Shown here: one piece after another, positions 16,933 to 24,803 of the stretch
Layout: every line of letters begins with the position of its first letter
Numbering within the stretch: position 1 is the first letter of the stretch
Origin: JAFMKE01 sp037624485
GTDB taxonomy: Bacteria > Bacteroidota > Bacteroidia > Chitinophagales > UBA8649
Direction of reading: 5' to 3'
NCBI GenBank assembly: GCA_037624485.1
Contig: JASJJC010000013.1
Coordinates: 1 to 24,832, forward strand
Length of the DNA: 24,832 nt
Program-made: the position numbers and the translations under genes
The notes under the pieces: model-generated
Databases searched by the model: none
The model's input: only the letters and a program-made list of their open reading frames with translations
Told to the model about the DNA's origin: nothing

Positions 16933-17499
16933 TTAGTGGGACTTCTGGAGTCTTGCGACAAGCCGTTTGTGTGTCGTCTTAAAGAAGTTGTTGTCATTGA
17001 ATATCCGAGCCAAAAGCAAAGATCCTTCAATCTCAGCAACTGCCCTCTCTGCCAATTCATTGGCGATATTTTCAGAATATTTTGAACTGTATACCTTTTG
17101 AACTGCATTAAAGAAATCTCGAAAAAACGCTTGAATAACCGGTTGAAACTCAGGAATAACCAAAGCGGTTTCTACCCCCACATTACCAAGCATCTTACCC
17201 GTTTCTTTATTGATAAAAATACGGTCTGCCCTTGAAAACATCTTATCCAATCTTACCATAGGATCGATGGTTTCATCATATGCAATAGCAAAAATTTCTT
17301 CTTTGAAAAAACCATGAACAAAAGCAATCACCTTCATCATTAATTCTTCCTTACTTGCAAAGTAGTGATATAGACTTCCTTTCTGGATACCACAAGCTTT
17401 GGCAATATCCGCCATACTAGTCGTGTGGTAACTTGTTTGTCTAAAAAGCTTAAGACTTTCCTTAATTACTGTTTGTTCATCAACCTTTTGCTTTGCCAT
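16933..17499 (-). CDS. TetR/AcrR family transcriptional regulator
   Basis: This 188-residue regulator has an N-terminal helix-turn-helix at about 28-48 ('SMADIAKACGIQKGSLYHYFASKEELM'), the standard TetR DNA-binding signature, followed by an all-helical ligand and dimerisation domain ('MVRLDKMFSRADRIFIN', 'AELAERAVAEIEGSLLLARIF', 'IARLQKSH'-like end). The ligand cannot be predicted from sequence. It lies directly downstream of the SSS symporter gene on the same strand (78 bp spacer) and upstream of the NYN gene. The spacer in front of it holds a perfect palindrome, CAAACGTTTG, a plausible operator for autoregulation. The symporter may be in the same regulon, but the sequence does not prove it. 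Confidence 0.93.
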   Translation of the reverse strand: MAKQKVDEQTVIKESLKLFRQTSYHTTSMADIAKACGIQKGSLYHYFASKEELMMKVIAFVHGFFKEEIFAIAYDETIDPMVRLDKMFSRADRIFINKETGKMLGNVGVETALVIPEFQPVIQAFFRDFFNAVQKVYSSKYSENIANELAERAVAEIEGSLLLARIFNDNNFFKTTHKRLVARLQKSH

Positions 17500-17554
17500 G
17501 ACCTGTTTTACTTTTTCAAGTGTGAAGTTAGGAAAGCTTTTTCATCAAAGCAAA

Positions 17555-17564
17555 CAAACGTTTG
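17555..17564. promoter_or_regulatory. Candidate TetR-family operator upstream of the regulator gene
   Basis: CAAACGTTTG is a perfect 10-bp palindrome 55 bp upstream of the TetR gene start, with AAAC- and GTTT-rich flanks. Size, symmetry and position suit a TetR-type autoregulatory site. Confidence 0.45.
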
Positions 17565-17577
17565 GTGTTTAAGTCGC

Positions 17578-19179
17578 TTACCACCACATAGTATAAATTG
17601 CGATGAGTATACCGAGCACCAGCAAAGACGCTAACTTAAATGTACTTGTTGTTTTATAGATACTTGATTCAATATCCAATGCCTTTTTATCATTACTCTT
17701 CCCGTTGTCAACAAATGATATGACAAGCATCAAAATACTAAGTACCACAAAAACAATTACCATTCTATTCATGAATGGAAGAGCGCTTGATGGGAAATAA
17801 AAAGAGAGAAAGAACGACAAAGGAAGCGAAATCAGAATGACTGATATAGCAGCTCTTGAGGATGATTTTTTCCAAAATAAACCGAATAAAAATACCACCA
17901 AAATCCCTGGGCTAAAATGCCCAGTAAATTCTTGGATACTCTTGAATGCTTGATCCGGACTTGGTATAACCAAGGCGGTTATAGCACCAATAAGTAAGGC
18001 AATGCCTGCGCTTATTTTACCTACTTTTAGCATATGTGCATTGTCTGCTTTCTTATTGATATAGGACTGATAAATATCAATTGTAAAAATGGTGGAAACA
18101 CTGTTAACAATGGAGCTAATGGAAGAACCTACAGCAGCAATAACTGCCGCAAAGCAGATTCCTTTCAAGCCAATTGGGATATAGCTATTTAATATCCAAG
18201 CATACACCTGGTCACCTTGACTTATATCTGCATGCACTGCATAGGCTACAATGCCAGGAACCACAACAACTAAAGGAAGTAAAATTTTGAGAAAGGCTGC
18301 AAAAACAACCCCTTTTCTTGCTTCACTAATATTTTTTGCACCCAAAGCTCGCTGTATAATGTATTGATTGGTTCCCCAGTAATAGATGTTTGCAATCCAC
18401 ATCCCCCCGAGTAAAACGCTTAAGCCAGGCAAATCTTCCCAAGCATCCACCAAGACACCATTATCGTTGTTATACATGAGTTCACCTTTAAATAAGATCA
18501 TGTTAAACTTTTCCGATGCTGCAATAGTCAACTCTTTAAATCCAGCAATAAATCCTGCGCCTCCACTAAATGCATCAAGTGCAAAATAAGTCGTCAACAA
18601 GCCACCCAAGATCAAGACCACTACTTGCACTATATCGGTTAATACCACCGTTTTTAAACCGCCAAAAATGGAGAAGGATGCTGAATATAAAACTAAGATT
18701 AAAACCCCTAGCCCTAAGCTCGTGCCAAGAGCTACCCCCATCGTCAATGCCCCTAAATAAAGAACTAGCGTAATATTAATAAACACAAAGAGAAACAACC
18801 ACATTATGGCAAGCCCCGTTTTCACCTCCTTATTGTATCGTTTTTCAATGAATTGAGGTAAGGTGAAAATACCTTCCTTTAAAAAAATAGGCAACATAAA
18901 CCAAGCGACTAAAATGAGCGTTATTGCAGCCATAAACTCATAAGAAGCGATGGCCATACCAATCTTAAAACCACTCCCCGACATGCCTATAAATTGCTCT
19001 GCAGAAATATTCGAGGCTATAAGAGACGCGCCAATAGCCCACCATGGCAAAGACTTTCCTGCCAAAAAATAATCTTCAGATGTCTTGCTTTCATTTTTGA
19101 AGGATAGATACAAACCTAACAAGACCATTAGCACTAAGTAGGCAATAAAAATAGTCCAATCAACCGTAGAAAAATTCAT
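17578..19179 (-). CDS. Sodium/sugar symporter, SSS family (SGLT-like)
   Basis: This is a 533-residue inner-membrane protein with about 14 hydrophobic segments that imports a solute together with Na+. It matches the vSGLT sugar branch: 'SEDYFLAGKSLPWWAIGASLIASNISAEQFIGMSGSGF' (34-71), 'WGTNQYIIQRALGAKNISEARKGVVFAAFLK' (268-298) and 'GSSISSIVNSVSTIFTIDIY' (351-370). The serines in that last stretch correspond to the Na2 sodium site of vSGLT. These motifs favour a hexose or similar sugar over proline or pantothenate, but the substrate is an inference. There is no adjacent sugar kinase, glycosidase or isomerase gene in this window. It is followed by the TetR gene. Confidence 0.93.
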   Translation of the reverse strand: MNFSTVDWTIFIAYLVLMVLLGLYLSFKNESKTSEDYFLAGKSLPWWAIGASLIASNISAEQFIGMSGSGFKIGMAIASYEFMAAITLILVAWFMLPIFLKEGIFTLPQFIEKRYNKEVKTGLAIMWLFLFVFINITLVLYLGALTMGVALGTSLGLGVLILVLYSASFSIFGGLKTVVLTDIVQVVVLILGGLLTTYFALDAFSGGAGFIAGFKELTIAASEKFNMILFKGELMYNNDNGVLVDAWEDLPGLSVLLGGMWIANIYYWGTNQYIIQRALGAKNISEARKGVVFAAFLKILLPLVVVVPGIVAYAVHADISQGDQVYAWILNSYIPIGLKGICFAAVIAAVGSSISSIVNSVSTIFTIDIYQSYINKKADNAHMLKVGKISAGIALLIGAITALVIPSPDQAFKSIQEFTGHFSPGILVVFLFGLFWKKSSSRAAISVILISLPLSFFLSFYFPSSALPFMNRMVIVFVVLSILMLVISFVDNGKSNDKKALDIESSIYKTTSTFKLASLLVLGILIAIYTMWW

Positions 19180-19226
19180 GTATACATTTTATCAGTAAAT
19201 AAAACACATCAAATAAAGGATGCACT

Positions 19227-19234
19227 CAAATATA
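19227..19234 (-). promoter_or_regulatory. Candidate -7 promoter box for the SSS symporter
   Basis: The minus strand reads TATATTTG, a perfect TAnnTTTG, 47 nt upstream of the ATG. No TTG lies at the expected -33 spacing, which may point to an activator-dependent promoter. Confidence 0.5.
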
Positions 19235-19255
19235 AAATTTAATTCCTTGATTTAA

Positions 19256-19277
19256 ATAAAAAGCTAGGCTTCTTTAT
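19256..19277. repeat. Inverted repeat upstream of the symporter promoter
   Basis: ATAAA-AAGC-TAG-GCTT-C-TTTAT pairs throughout except for one bulged C. It covers the position expected for the -33 region and just upstream of the symporter -7 box, so it could be a regulator-binding site. Confidence 0.35.
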
Positions 19278-19308
19278 CCAAGCTAAAATGGAATCTTACT
19301 TAAAAGAT

Positions 19309-19320
19309 ATGCATATGCAT
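19309..19320. repeat. Perfect 12-bp palindrome
   Basis: ATGCATATGCAT equals its own reverse complement; it is two ATGCAT units side by side. It lies midway between the two divergent genes. Possible operator, or chance. Confidence 0.3.
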
Positions 19321-19483
19321 TCCCACTGAAAATGTACTTATCCTTATTAATATTCTGCGGGCTCTCCAACAATGAGTATTGGCTTTTTAATTTTGTAACA
19401 TAGACAAAAGGTAAAAAATTGAAAAATCTAATTTTAATTATTCTTACTAAACGAATGTTCTTAAAAGTAAGTAACTTGCGGGT

Positions 19484-21106
19484 ATGCAAGATTTATCATC
19501 TTCTCTGCGAACTTTCTCAACATCAACGTTCTACTATCTTTTAGGTCTATCCGTATCCGTTTCATGCTTCGGTTTGTTTATTCCTATTATGGAGGTGGAT
19601 GCTAGTCAATATGCAAGTATGAGTCTAGAGTTATGGCAAAGTCACTCACTGTTGCAATTAACTGATCTCGGTGAAGCCTATCTGGACAAACCACCATTAC
19701 TTTTTTGGTTGGCTGGATTGAGTATTCATATACTCGGAAATAGCTCATTCGCGTTCAAGCTCCCCTCCTTTCTGTTTGCCTGGGGAAGTGTGTATGCGCT
19801 GTATCGTTTTACGATTTTATATTATCCGATTTCGATAGCTCGATTAAGCGCATTGGTATATGCTTGCTCTGTTGCTTTCTTATTGTTTACCAATGATATA
19901 CGTACCGATACCTTAATGATCGCTTTAGTTGTTTTTTCGGTATGGCAACTGGGTGAATTCTTGCAGAAAAACAAAGTAATCGCTCTGTATCTTGCGACTG
20001 GATTTATCGCCTTAGCGATGCTCGCTAAAGGTCCTATTGGCTTGGTAGTGCCATGCCTGGCTTTTGGCCCAAATATTCTGCTTAAGCGACAATGGAAATC
20101 TTTCATAAGATGGGAAATCATTTTTATTCCGCTTATCCTTTTGCTTATACTCAGTCCTATGCTCATTGGTTTACATCAACAATGGGGTATGCATGGCTTA
20201 AGCTTCTTTTTTTGGGAGCAAAGTTTTGGTAGAATTACCGGAGAAAATGTATGGGAAAATGAGGCGAGCTATTTTTACTTCTTGCACAACATCGTTTGGG
20301 CGGTGCTCCCCTTCACACTCTTCTTTATAAGCAGTCTAGTGCAAGTTTTGGTGAATTGGAAAAAACAAGTTGAATACATCAGTTTTTTTGGTTTGTTACT
20401 GCCTTTTCTAGCTTTATCTCTCTCCCACTATAAGCTTCCCCATTATATATACGTGACCGTTCCTTTTGCAAGCATCCTCATTGCAAAAAGTATACACACT
20501 TGGATACATAAGACCAACAAGCACTTTGATTTAGTTGCCTACTGTGTTCAACTTACGGTGATTGCCGCGTTACTGATTATACCAATACTTATTTTCTTTG
20601 CATTTCCCGCATCCATATTGACCTACTTTACTTATCTGCTGGGGATTGTCGCTATTTTAAGCTTTTTTTATTTGTTACAGTTTAGAAAGCAGGCCTTAAT
20701 CCTGGCAAGCTTTAGCGCTTTTTTATTGGGCGGGTTTATTGTCAATAGCCATGCATATCCAGCCTTGTTAAAATATCAAGGAAGTAGTGAAGCCGCTTTT
20801 TATATCAAGGATCAAAATATTCCGCAAGATCAGTTGTATCAGCACGATATCTGGTGGAGAGGGTTTCATTATTATAGCGGGGGAAATGTTCCAGCCTTTT
20901 ATAAAGATAGCCTGGCAAACCATAATGCTTATGTGCTAACGAACGAAGATGGATACAACTTGCTCAGCAGTATGCATCAGACAGAACTGCTTAAACGCTT
21001 TGACCATTTCAACGTAACAAGATTAAGTGTAGACTTCCTTAATCCTAGTACTCGAAAAAATAAACTACAAGCCCTTTATCTTTTAAAAATTTATCCATCC
21101 GATTGA
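19484..21106 (+). CDS. GT39 / ArnT-like membrane glycosyltransferase
   Basis: This is a 540-residue integral membrane protein with about 11-12 hydrophobic helices and a soluble C-terminal part (about 430-540). The first loop carries the acidic catalytic-type motif 'IMEVDASQYASMSLELW' (Glu37, Asp39), equivalent to the D/E-x-x-x-Y-A motif of PMT/ArnT enzymes. 'YLDKPPLLFWLAGLSIHILG', 'DIRTDTLMIALVV', 'MLAKGPIGLVVP' and 'LPHYIYVTVPF' are also typical. Such enzymes transfer a sugar from a polyprenyl-phosphate donor to lipid A, proteins or other envelope acceptors on the periplasmic side. The acceptor and sugar cannot be deduced. It is a single gene whose stop lies 15 bp from the end of the convergent PD40 gene. 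Confidence 0.9.
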   Translation: MQDLSSSLRTFSTSTFYYLLGLSVSVSCFGLFIPIMEVDASQYASMSLELWQSHSLLQLTDLGEAYLDKPPLLFWLAGLSIHILGNSSFAFKLPSFLFAWGSVYALYRFTILYYPISIARLSALVYACSVAFLLFTNDIRTDTLMIALVVFSVWQLGEFLQKNKVIALYLATGFIALAMLAKGPIGLVVPCLAFGPNILLKRQWKSFIRWEIIFIPLILLLILSPMLIGLHQQWGMHGLSFFFWEQSFGRITGENVWENEASYFYFLHNIVWAVLPFTLFFISSLVQVLVNWKKQVEYISFFGLLLPFLALSLSHYKLPHYIYVTVPFASILIAKSIHTWIHKTNKHFDLVAYCVQLTVIAALLIIPILIFFAFPASILTYFTYLLGIVAILSFFYLLQFRKQALILASFSAFLLGGFIVNSHAYPALLKYQGSSEAAFYIKDQNIPQDQLYQHDIWWRGFHYYSGGNVPAFYKDSLANHNAYVLTNEDGYNLLSSMHQTELLKRFDHFNVTRLSVDFLNPSTRKNKLQALYLLKIYPSD

Positions 21107-21121
21107 ACCCTAAATAGGATA

Positions 21122-22219
21122 TCAATCAAGCCACTCAGCTAAGAACATATTCGTATCTCTTGTACCCCCGTTGTTTCGGTTGGATGAGAAAACAAAATAT
21201 TTGCCATCTGGTGAAAACATAGGGAAGGAATCAAAGGTATTATCAAAGGTAATTTGCTCTAGGCCTGTCCCATCTAAGTTGACCATAAACAAGTTGAATG
21301 GAAACATCTTGGTCGTATGATTGGAGGAGAAGATGATTTTTTCTCCGGAAGGGTGGAAAAATGGCGCCCAGTTTGCCCCACCTAAATCACTAACTTTAAC
21401 CTTGTTACTGCCATCAATATTTGAAATAAACAATTCCATATCGCTAGGCTCAACCAAATCATTCGCTAATAATTCTTTGTAATGAGCAATATCTGCCTCG
21501 GTATCGGGTCTTGAACTTCTCCAGACTAATTTCGTACCATCAGGAGAAAAGAAAGCACCTCCATCATAACCAAGCTCATCCGTTATTTGAAGCTCTTCAC
21601 GCGTATCTAGATCCAGCACATAAAGCTCGATGTCGCCACTCTTGGTTGAGGTATACACAATTTTATTTTCTGTGGGCGAAGTGGTTGCCTCTGCATCATA
21701 GAAATCGTTATCCGTTAGCTGTTCAGTAATCGCTCCGCCTTCATCTGCAATAAAAATTTCAAACTCAGGATATAATGGCCATACATAGCCCTTACTTTTG
21801 TCTGGTACCGGTGGACAGTCATCCATGGATAAGTGCGTGGAAGCGTATATAAAAGTTGTATCTCCATGCAGGTAATACGAACAAGTCGTTCTTCCTTTAC
21901 CTGTGCTTACCATTTTGAAATCAAAAGCTTCATCAGCCGCAGGTATCTCACCAATAAAAATTTGATCGCACATGATGCCACTTGGCTCATGTTTACGCTG
22001 AAAAACCAAAGATTGACCATCAAAACTCCAATAGGCTTCTGCATTGTCTCCTCCGAAGGTCAACTGTCGAACATTTTTTAAATGTACCTCCTCCTCGTAT
22101 TTCAGTGAATCTATATTTTCTTCTGTATGACTGTCTTTTTGGAGTGCTGTAGTCGTTGTGGATTGACAAGCAAGCATAAATAGGCTTGCAATAGCTAGAC
22201 TTAATTGAATTTTACTCAT
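21122..22219 (-). CDS. TolB-like PD40 beta-propeller lipoprotein
   Basis: This is a 365-residue exported lipoprotein; signal and lipobox 'FMLAC', Cys18, are followed by a Ser/Thr-rich linker. The mature part is a run of TolB/PD40-type propeller blades: 'NAEAYWSFDGQSLVFQ', 'DAEATTSPTENKIVYTS', 'DGGAFFSPDGTKLVWRS', 'NWAPFFHPSGEKIIFSS' and 'DSFPMFSPDGKYFVFSSNR', each with the W/F-SPDG-x-I/V-F/Y core. The blades alternate with 'ELYVLDLDT', 'ELFISNIDG' and 'NLFMVNLDGTG' strands. It probably works as a protein-interaction or ligand-binding scaffold at the inner or outer membrane. It is not TolB itself, because there is no TolB N-terminal domain and no tol/pal genes are adjacent. Divergent from the small membrane protein gene. 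Confidence 0.88.
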   Translation of the reverse strand: MSKIQLSLAIASLFMLACQSTTTTALQKDSHTEENIDSLKYEEEVHLKNVRQLTFGGDNAEAYWSFDGQSLVFQRKHEPSGIMCDQIFIGEIPAADEAFDFKMVSTGKGRTTCSYYLHGDTTFIYASTHLSMDDCPPVPDKSKGYVWPLYPEFEIFIADEGGAITEQLTDNDFYDAEATTSPTENKIVYTSTKSGDIELYVLDLDTREELQITDELGYDGGAFFSPDGTKLVWRSSRPDTEADIAHYKELLANDLVEPSDMELFISNIDGSNKVKVSDLGGANWAPFFHPSGEKIIFSSNHTTKMFPFNLFMVNLDGTGLEQITFDNTFDSFPMFSPDGKYFVFSSNRNNGGTRDTNMFLAEWLD

Positions 22220-22235
22220 TACCTACAATTTTACG

Positions 22236-22243
22236 TAAAGATA
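22236..22243 (-). promoter_or_regulatory. Candidate -7 promoter box for the PD40 lipoprotein
   Basis: The minus strand reads TATCTTTA, one base off TAnnTTTG, 16 nt before the ATG. No TTG is found at the right distance. Confidence 0.35.
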
Positions 22244-22292
22244 AGGCCTAAGCAACTAAAATTATTGATATGAATAAGTTTATCACTTATCC

Positions 22293-22323
22293 TTGTTAGA
22301 TTGTGTAAATAAATATAAATTTG
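22293..22323 (+). promoter_or_regulatory. Promoter of the small membrane protein / PLP enzyme pair
   Basis: TTG (22293-22295), a 20-bp spacer and a perfect TAnnTTTG (TAAATTTG, 22316-22323), 19 nt upstream of the ATG at 22343. This is the best-formed Bacteroidota promoter in the window. Confidence 0.7.
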
Positions 22324-22342
22324 CATAAAATTAATTATTGCT

Positions 22343-22576
22343 ATGGAACCAAATTTAACGATTTACGAAATTGGTGTAAGGTATTGTATTATGGCACTTT
22401 TCACAGGTATAGGCGCTGGATTAACATCATTTGATGGATTCTTAGAGACATTAGGTTACTTGTGTATGGTAATGGGTATTGTCTTTTTTCTTATGGCTAT
22501 CTTAGGTTATGACCCAACGAAAGGAGCAAACAAAAAGGCAAAGGAAGAAAGCAAGCAAGATTTTATTGAGCAATAG
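22343..22576 (+). CDS. Small two-helix membrane protein, function unknown
   Basis: This 77-residue protein has two hydrophobic segments (about 13-30 and 36-54) and a charged lysine/glutamate-rich tail ('KGANKKAKEESKQDFIEQ') expected in the cytoplasm. I do not recognise a family. Coding is supported by the strong promoter in front, an ATG at the right distance and the membrane-protein-like composition. It is followed after about 30 bp by the PLP enzyme and is probably co-transcribed with it. Confidence 0.75.
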   Translation: MEPNLTIYEIGVRYCIMALFTGIGAGLTSFDGFLETLGYLCMVMGIVFFLMAILGYDPTKGANKKAKEESKQDFIEQ

Positions 22577-22605
22577 ATTGCTTTTTCAGGTCTTTTAAAT
22601 AGTTA

Positions 22606-23502
22606 ATTCTGAGGAATAATCAGTTCATACAAGACATTCATGTCGATGAAAAGTTTGGCGTCTCTCTCAAAATTTTTCGTTTAGACCAACTGCACCCTAT
22701 CATAGAGGGTAACAAATTTTTCAAACTACTACACAATATCGAGTTTGCCCAGAAGGAAAACCTAGCCATGGTTACCATGGGGGGCGCATATAGTAATCAC
22801 CTGCTCGCTACTGCATTGGCGTGTCAATCTGAAGATATCCCCTGCTACGGCATTATCCGAGGGACTAATTTTAAATTCTTAAGCCCTACCCTAGAAAAAT
22901 CGCAAGCATTGGGGATGCAGCTTATTTTTATCGATCGTGAATCCTACCGAAACATTCGAAGCTCAGAAGACCTTAGTCAGGTTGCTGAGTTAGCAGCACT
23001 AGATGGCGACTATCACTTTGTGCCAGAAGGTGGAAGCAATGAAATGGGTGTGAAGGGTGCCGAAGAAATACTCGACAACCTCGATCTTTCCTGCGAATAT
23101 GTATTTTGCCCAGTTGGTACAGGGGGGACTCTTGCAGGCATAATCAGATACCTAGATGGCAATAAAAAAATAGTCGGTATATCCAGTTTAAAGGATGAGT
23201 ATCTCGTCAACCAAATTCATAAAATGGTCGGTAAGGAATATAAGAATTGGCAAGTCAACTTCAATTACCATTTTGGGGGATATGCAAAGTGGGATAAGGA
23301 TCTCATTGACTTTATGAATACCTTCAAATCAACCCACAAAATCCCACTTGACCCGATATATACAGGTAAAATGATGTTTGGTCTTCAGCAGTTAATCGAT
23401 GCATACTTTTTCCCAAAAGGAAGTTCTATCCTAGCGATTCACACCGGAGGATTGCAAGGTATTGAAGGCTTTAACAAAGTCAACAACAATATAATTGATT
23501 AA
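22606..23502 (+). CDS. PLP-dependent ACC deaminase / D-cysteine desulfhydrase family enzyme, non-ATG start
   Basis: This family uses pyridoxal phosphate to break down D-cysteine or 1-aminocyclopropane-1-carboxylate to 2-oxo acid and ammonia. The first in-frame ATG is 22768, but clear homology continues upstream: 'VSLKIFRLDQLHPIIEGNKFFKL', where the Lys of 'GNK' (22714-22716) is the PLP-binding lysine. The frame is open back to a TAG at 22600-22602 with no ATG, GTG or TTG, so I place the start at ATT 22606; CTG 22609 is the alternative. This gives about 298 residues, normal for the family. Other motifs are 'TMGGAYSNHLLATALAC', 'VPEGGSNEMGVKGAEEI', 'CPVGTGGTLAGII' and 'YTGKMMFGLQQLI'. A mutated or mis-sequenced ATG is possible. 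Its stop shares a TTAA with the antiporter stop on the other strand. Confidence 0.85.
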   Translation: MLRNNQFIQDIHVDEKFGVSLKIFRLDQLHPIIEGNKFFKLLHNIEFAQKENLAMVTMGGAYSNHLLATALACQSEDIPCYGIIRGTNFKFLSPTLEKSQALGMQLIFIDRESYRNIRSSEDLSQVAELAALDGDYHFVPEGGSNEMGVKGAEEILDNLDLSCEYVFCPVGTGGTLAGIIRYLDGNKKIVGISSLKDEYLVNQIHKMVGKEYKNWQVNFNYHFGGYAKWDKDLIDFMNTFKSTHKIPLDPIYTGKMMFGLQQLIDAYFFPKGSSILAIHTGGLQGIEGFNKVNNNIID

Positions 23503-24803
23503 GTATCTGCACTATCAGCCGATTGGCCATCTGTAGCGTGCGTGTTAAGAGGATCTTCCAGCGGCGCTGTTGAGCCTTCACTTTTCGCTTCAAGTTCTTT
23601 TTTAGAACCAGCAAAAGCGAGTGTACCGATAGTCATGATCAACATAGAACCTATGATAACCAACAAAAGTACTTTACTGTTGATGAGTGGCGACCCAAAC
23701 GCCGCATATTCCCCACCGCGTTGTAACTGCAAAAACAAAAGAATACTGATTAACCCTCTCGGTGAAATAAAGACCAAAGATTGAATACTTTTTCGTTCAA
23801 CTACGCCCATATAAAGTAAACGCATCAGCAGCATAACACCTAAAATAATACCAGCATAGATGTAATTGAATCCTTCGGTAAAACTATCTATGGTAATAGA
23901 GAAACCAAAAAACAAAAAGAAGAATGTGCGCACTAAGAAGGTTGACTCTGCTGTAAGTATGTGAAACTCATGAAGACCCTCCTCTCTGGTCATGCTCATC
24001 GATATAAAACGCTTAATAAAATTAGGCAATAAAAAATCGGCATTAGATAGTACTATTCCAAAAACGAAAATTATAACCAATGAAGGCAAGTGATAAGTCT
24101 TGCCGATAGCGTAGGCCATGATGAGTAAGGCCAATATTAAAAAAAACTTAATCTTTTTTTCTAATCGTTCAAACAATTCAAACAACATCCATGTAATGAC
24201 TATAGACGCTAAGACAATCCCTCCTATCTCCCCCATAAGTAATGCTAGGGGCTCTAGGCCCAATAACTCCTCACCTGCCGTAAATTGCTTGAGTGAATAG
24301 TTAAACATCATAATGCCCAAAATATCAGAAAAAGTAGACTCATAGACAATAAACTCTTTATCCATAGGCAATAAAGCTGCAGCGCTAGGGATAGCCACTG
24401 CACTACTTATAATAGCTAATGGAATGGCGTTCATTACTGCAGTGCTTTGGCTTAACTCTAAATAATCTTGGAAAAATAAGGTAAGCCCTACCACATTAGC
24501 TATTAATATAATTAGAGCCGCCATGAACCCTCTAAAAATTACTTTTAGTTTTTGTTTATTGACCTTTAACTCAAGTGCACCTTCCAGAACAATCAGTATT
24601 AGGCCGATAGTGCCCATGACTGGGATGATTTGGTCGAGGTACATGATCTTATAACCCAGGCCATCAGAAATTGCTCTAGCGGCAATACCTGTCGCCATCA
24701 GTAAGATTACAGAGGGGAACTTTGTCTTTTGGGCTATCGCATCAAATATATAGGAGAAAATGATGAGCGATGATAAAATAAAAAGGACGTATTTGATATC
24801 CAT
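23499..24803 (-). CDS. Cation:proton antiporter, CPA1/NhaP-like
   Basis: This is a 434-residue inner-membrane protein with about 12 hydrophobic helices and a hydrophilic tail (about 405-434, rich in Glu, Asp and Ser). 'KFPSVILLMATGIAAR', 'LILIVLEGALELK', 'IISSAVAIPSAAALLP' and 'YESTFSDILGIMMFNY' follow the order of Na+(K+)/H+ antiporters. The functional acidic site of the family is an ND or DD pair; here the corresponding place reads Ser-Asp ('FSDILG'), which leaves a single aspartate and suggests electroneutral exchange. It would exchange Na+ or K+ for H+ in pH and salt homeostasis. The gene is complete (ATG at 24803, only 29 bp from the window edge). Its stop overlaps the stop of the convergent PLP enzyme gene by 4 bp. 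Confidence 0.9.
   Translation of the reverse strand: MDIKYVLFILSSLIIFSYIFDAIAQKTKFPSVILLMATGIAARAISDGLGYKIMYLDQIIPVMGTIGLILIVLEGALELKVNKQKLKVIFRGFMAALIILIANVVGLTLFFQDYLELSQSTAVMNAIPLAIISSAVAIPSAAALLPMDKEFIVYESTFSDILGIMMFNYSLKQFTAGEELLGLEPLALLMGEIGGIVLASIVITWMLFELFERLEKKIKFFLILALLIMAYAIGKTYHLPSLVIIFVFGIVLSNADFLLPNFIKRFISMSMTREEGLHEFHILTAESTFLVRTFFFLFFGFSITIDSFTEGFNYIYAGIILGVMLLMRLLYMGVVERKSIQSLVFISPRGLISILLFLQLQRGGEYAAFGSPLINSKVLLLVIIGSMLIMTIGTLAFAGSKKELEAKSEGSTAPLEDPLNTHATDGQSADSADT

Larger units (their letters stand above)
19180..19483. other. Divergent intergenic region between the symporter and glycosyltransferase genes
   Basis: This is 304 bp without a credible gene; a short minus-strand reading frame here has no coding character. 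It contains the symporter -7 box, an inverted repeat at 19256-19277 and a 12-bp palindrome at 19309-19320. I see no clear TAnnTTTG box for the glycosyltransferase gene. Confidence 0.6.

Noticed and set aside
19283..19489. Minus-strand 68-codon ORF in the symporter/glycosyltransferase spacer
   Set aside because: It overlaps the glycosyltransferase start, has no promoter box or recognisable domain, and its composition is that of translated AT-rich spacer DNA.
21101..21127. GATTGA...TCAATC inverted repeat at the convergent gene ends as a bidirectional terminator
   Set aside because: The inner pairing (CCTA/TAGG) leaves too tight a loop, the internal loop is asymmetric, the outer stem is AT-rich and no T run follows on either side.
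22768..23502. PLP enzyme starting at ATG 22768
   Set aside because: This start would leave out the PLP-binding lysine and conserved N-terminal sequence visible in the same frame upstream.
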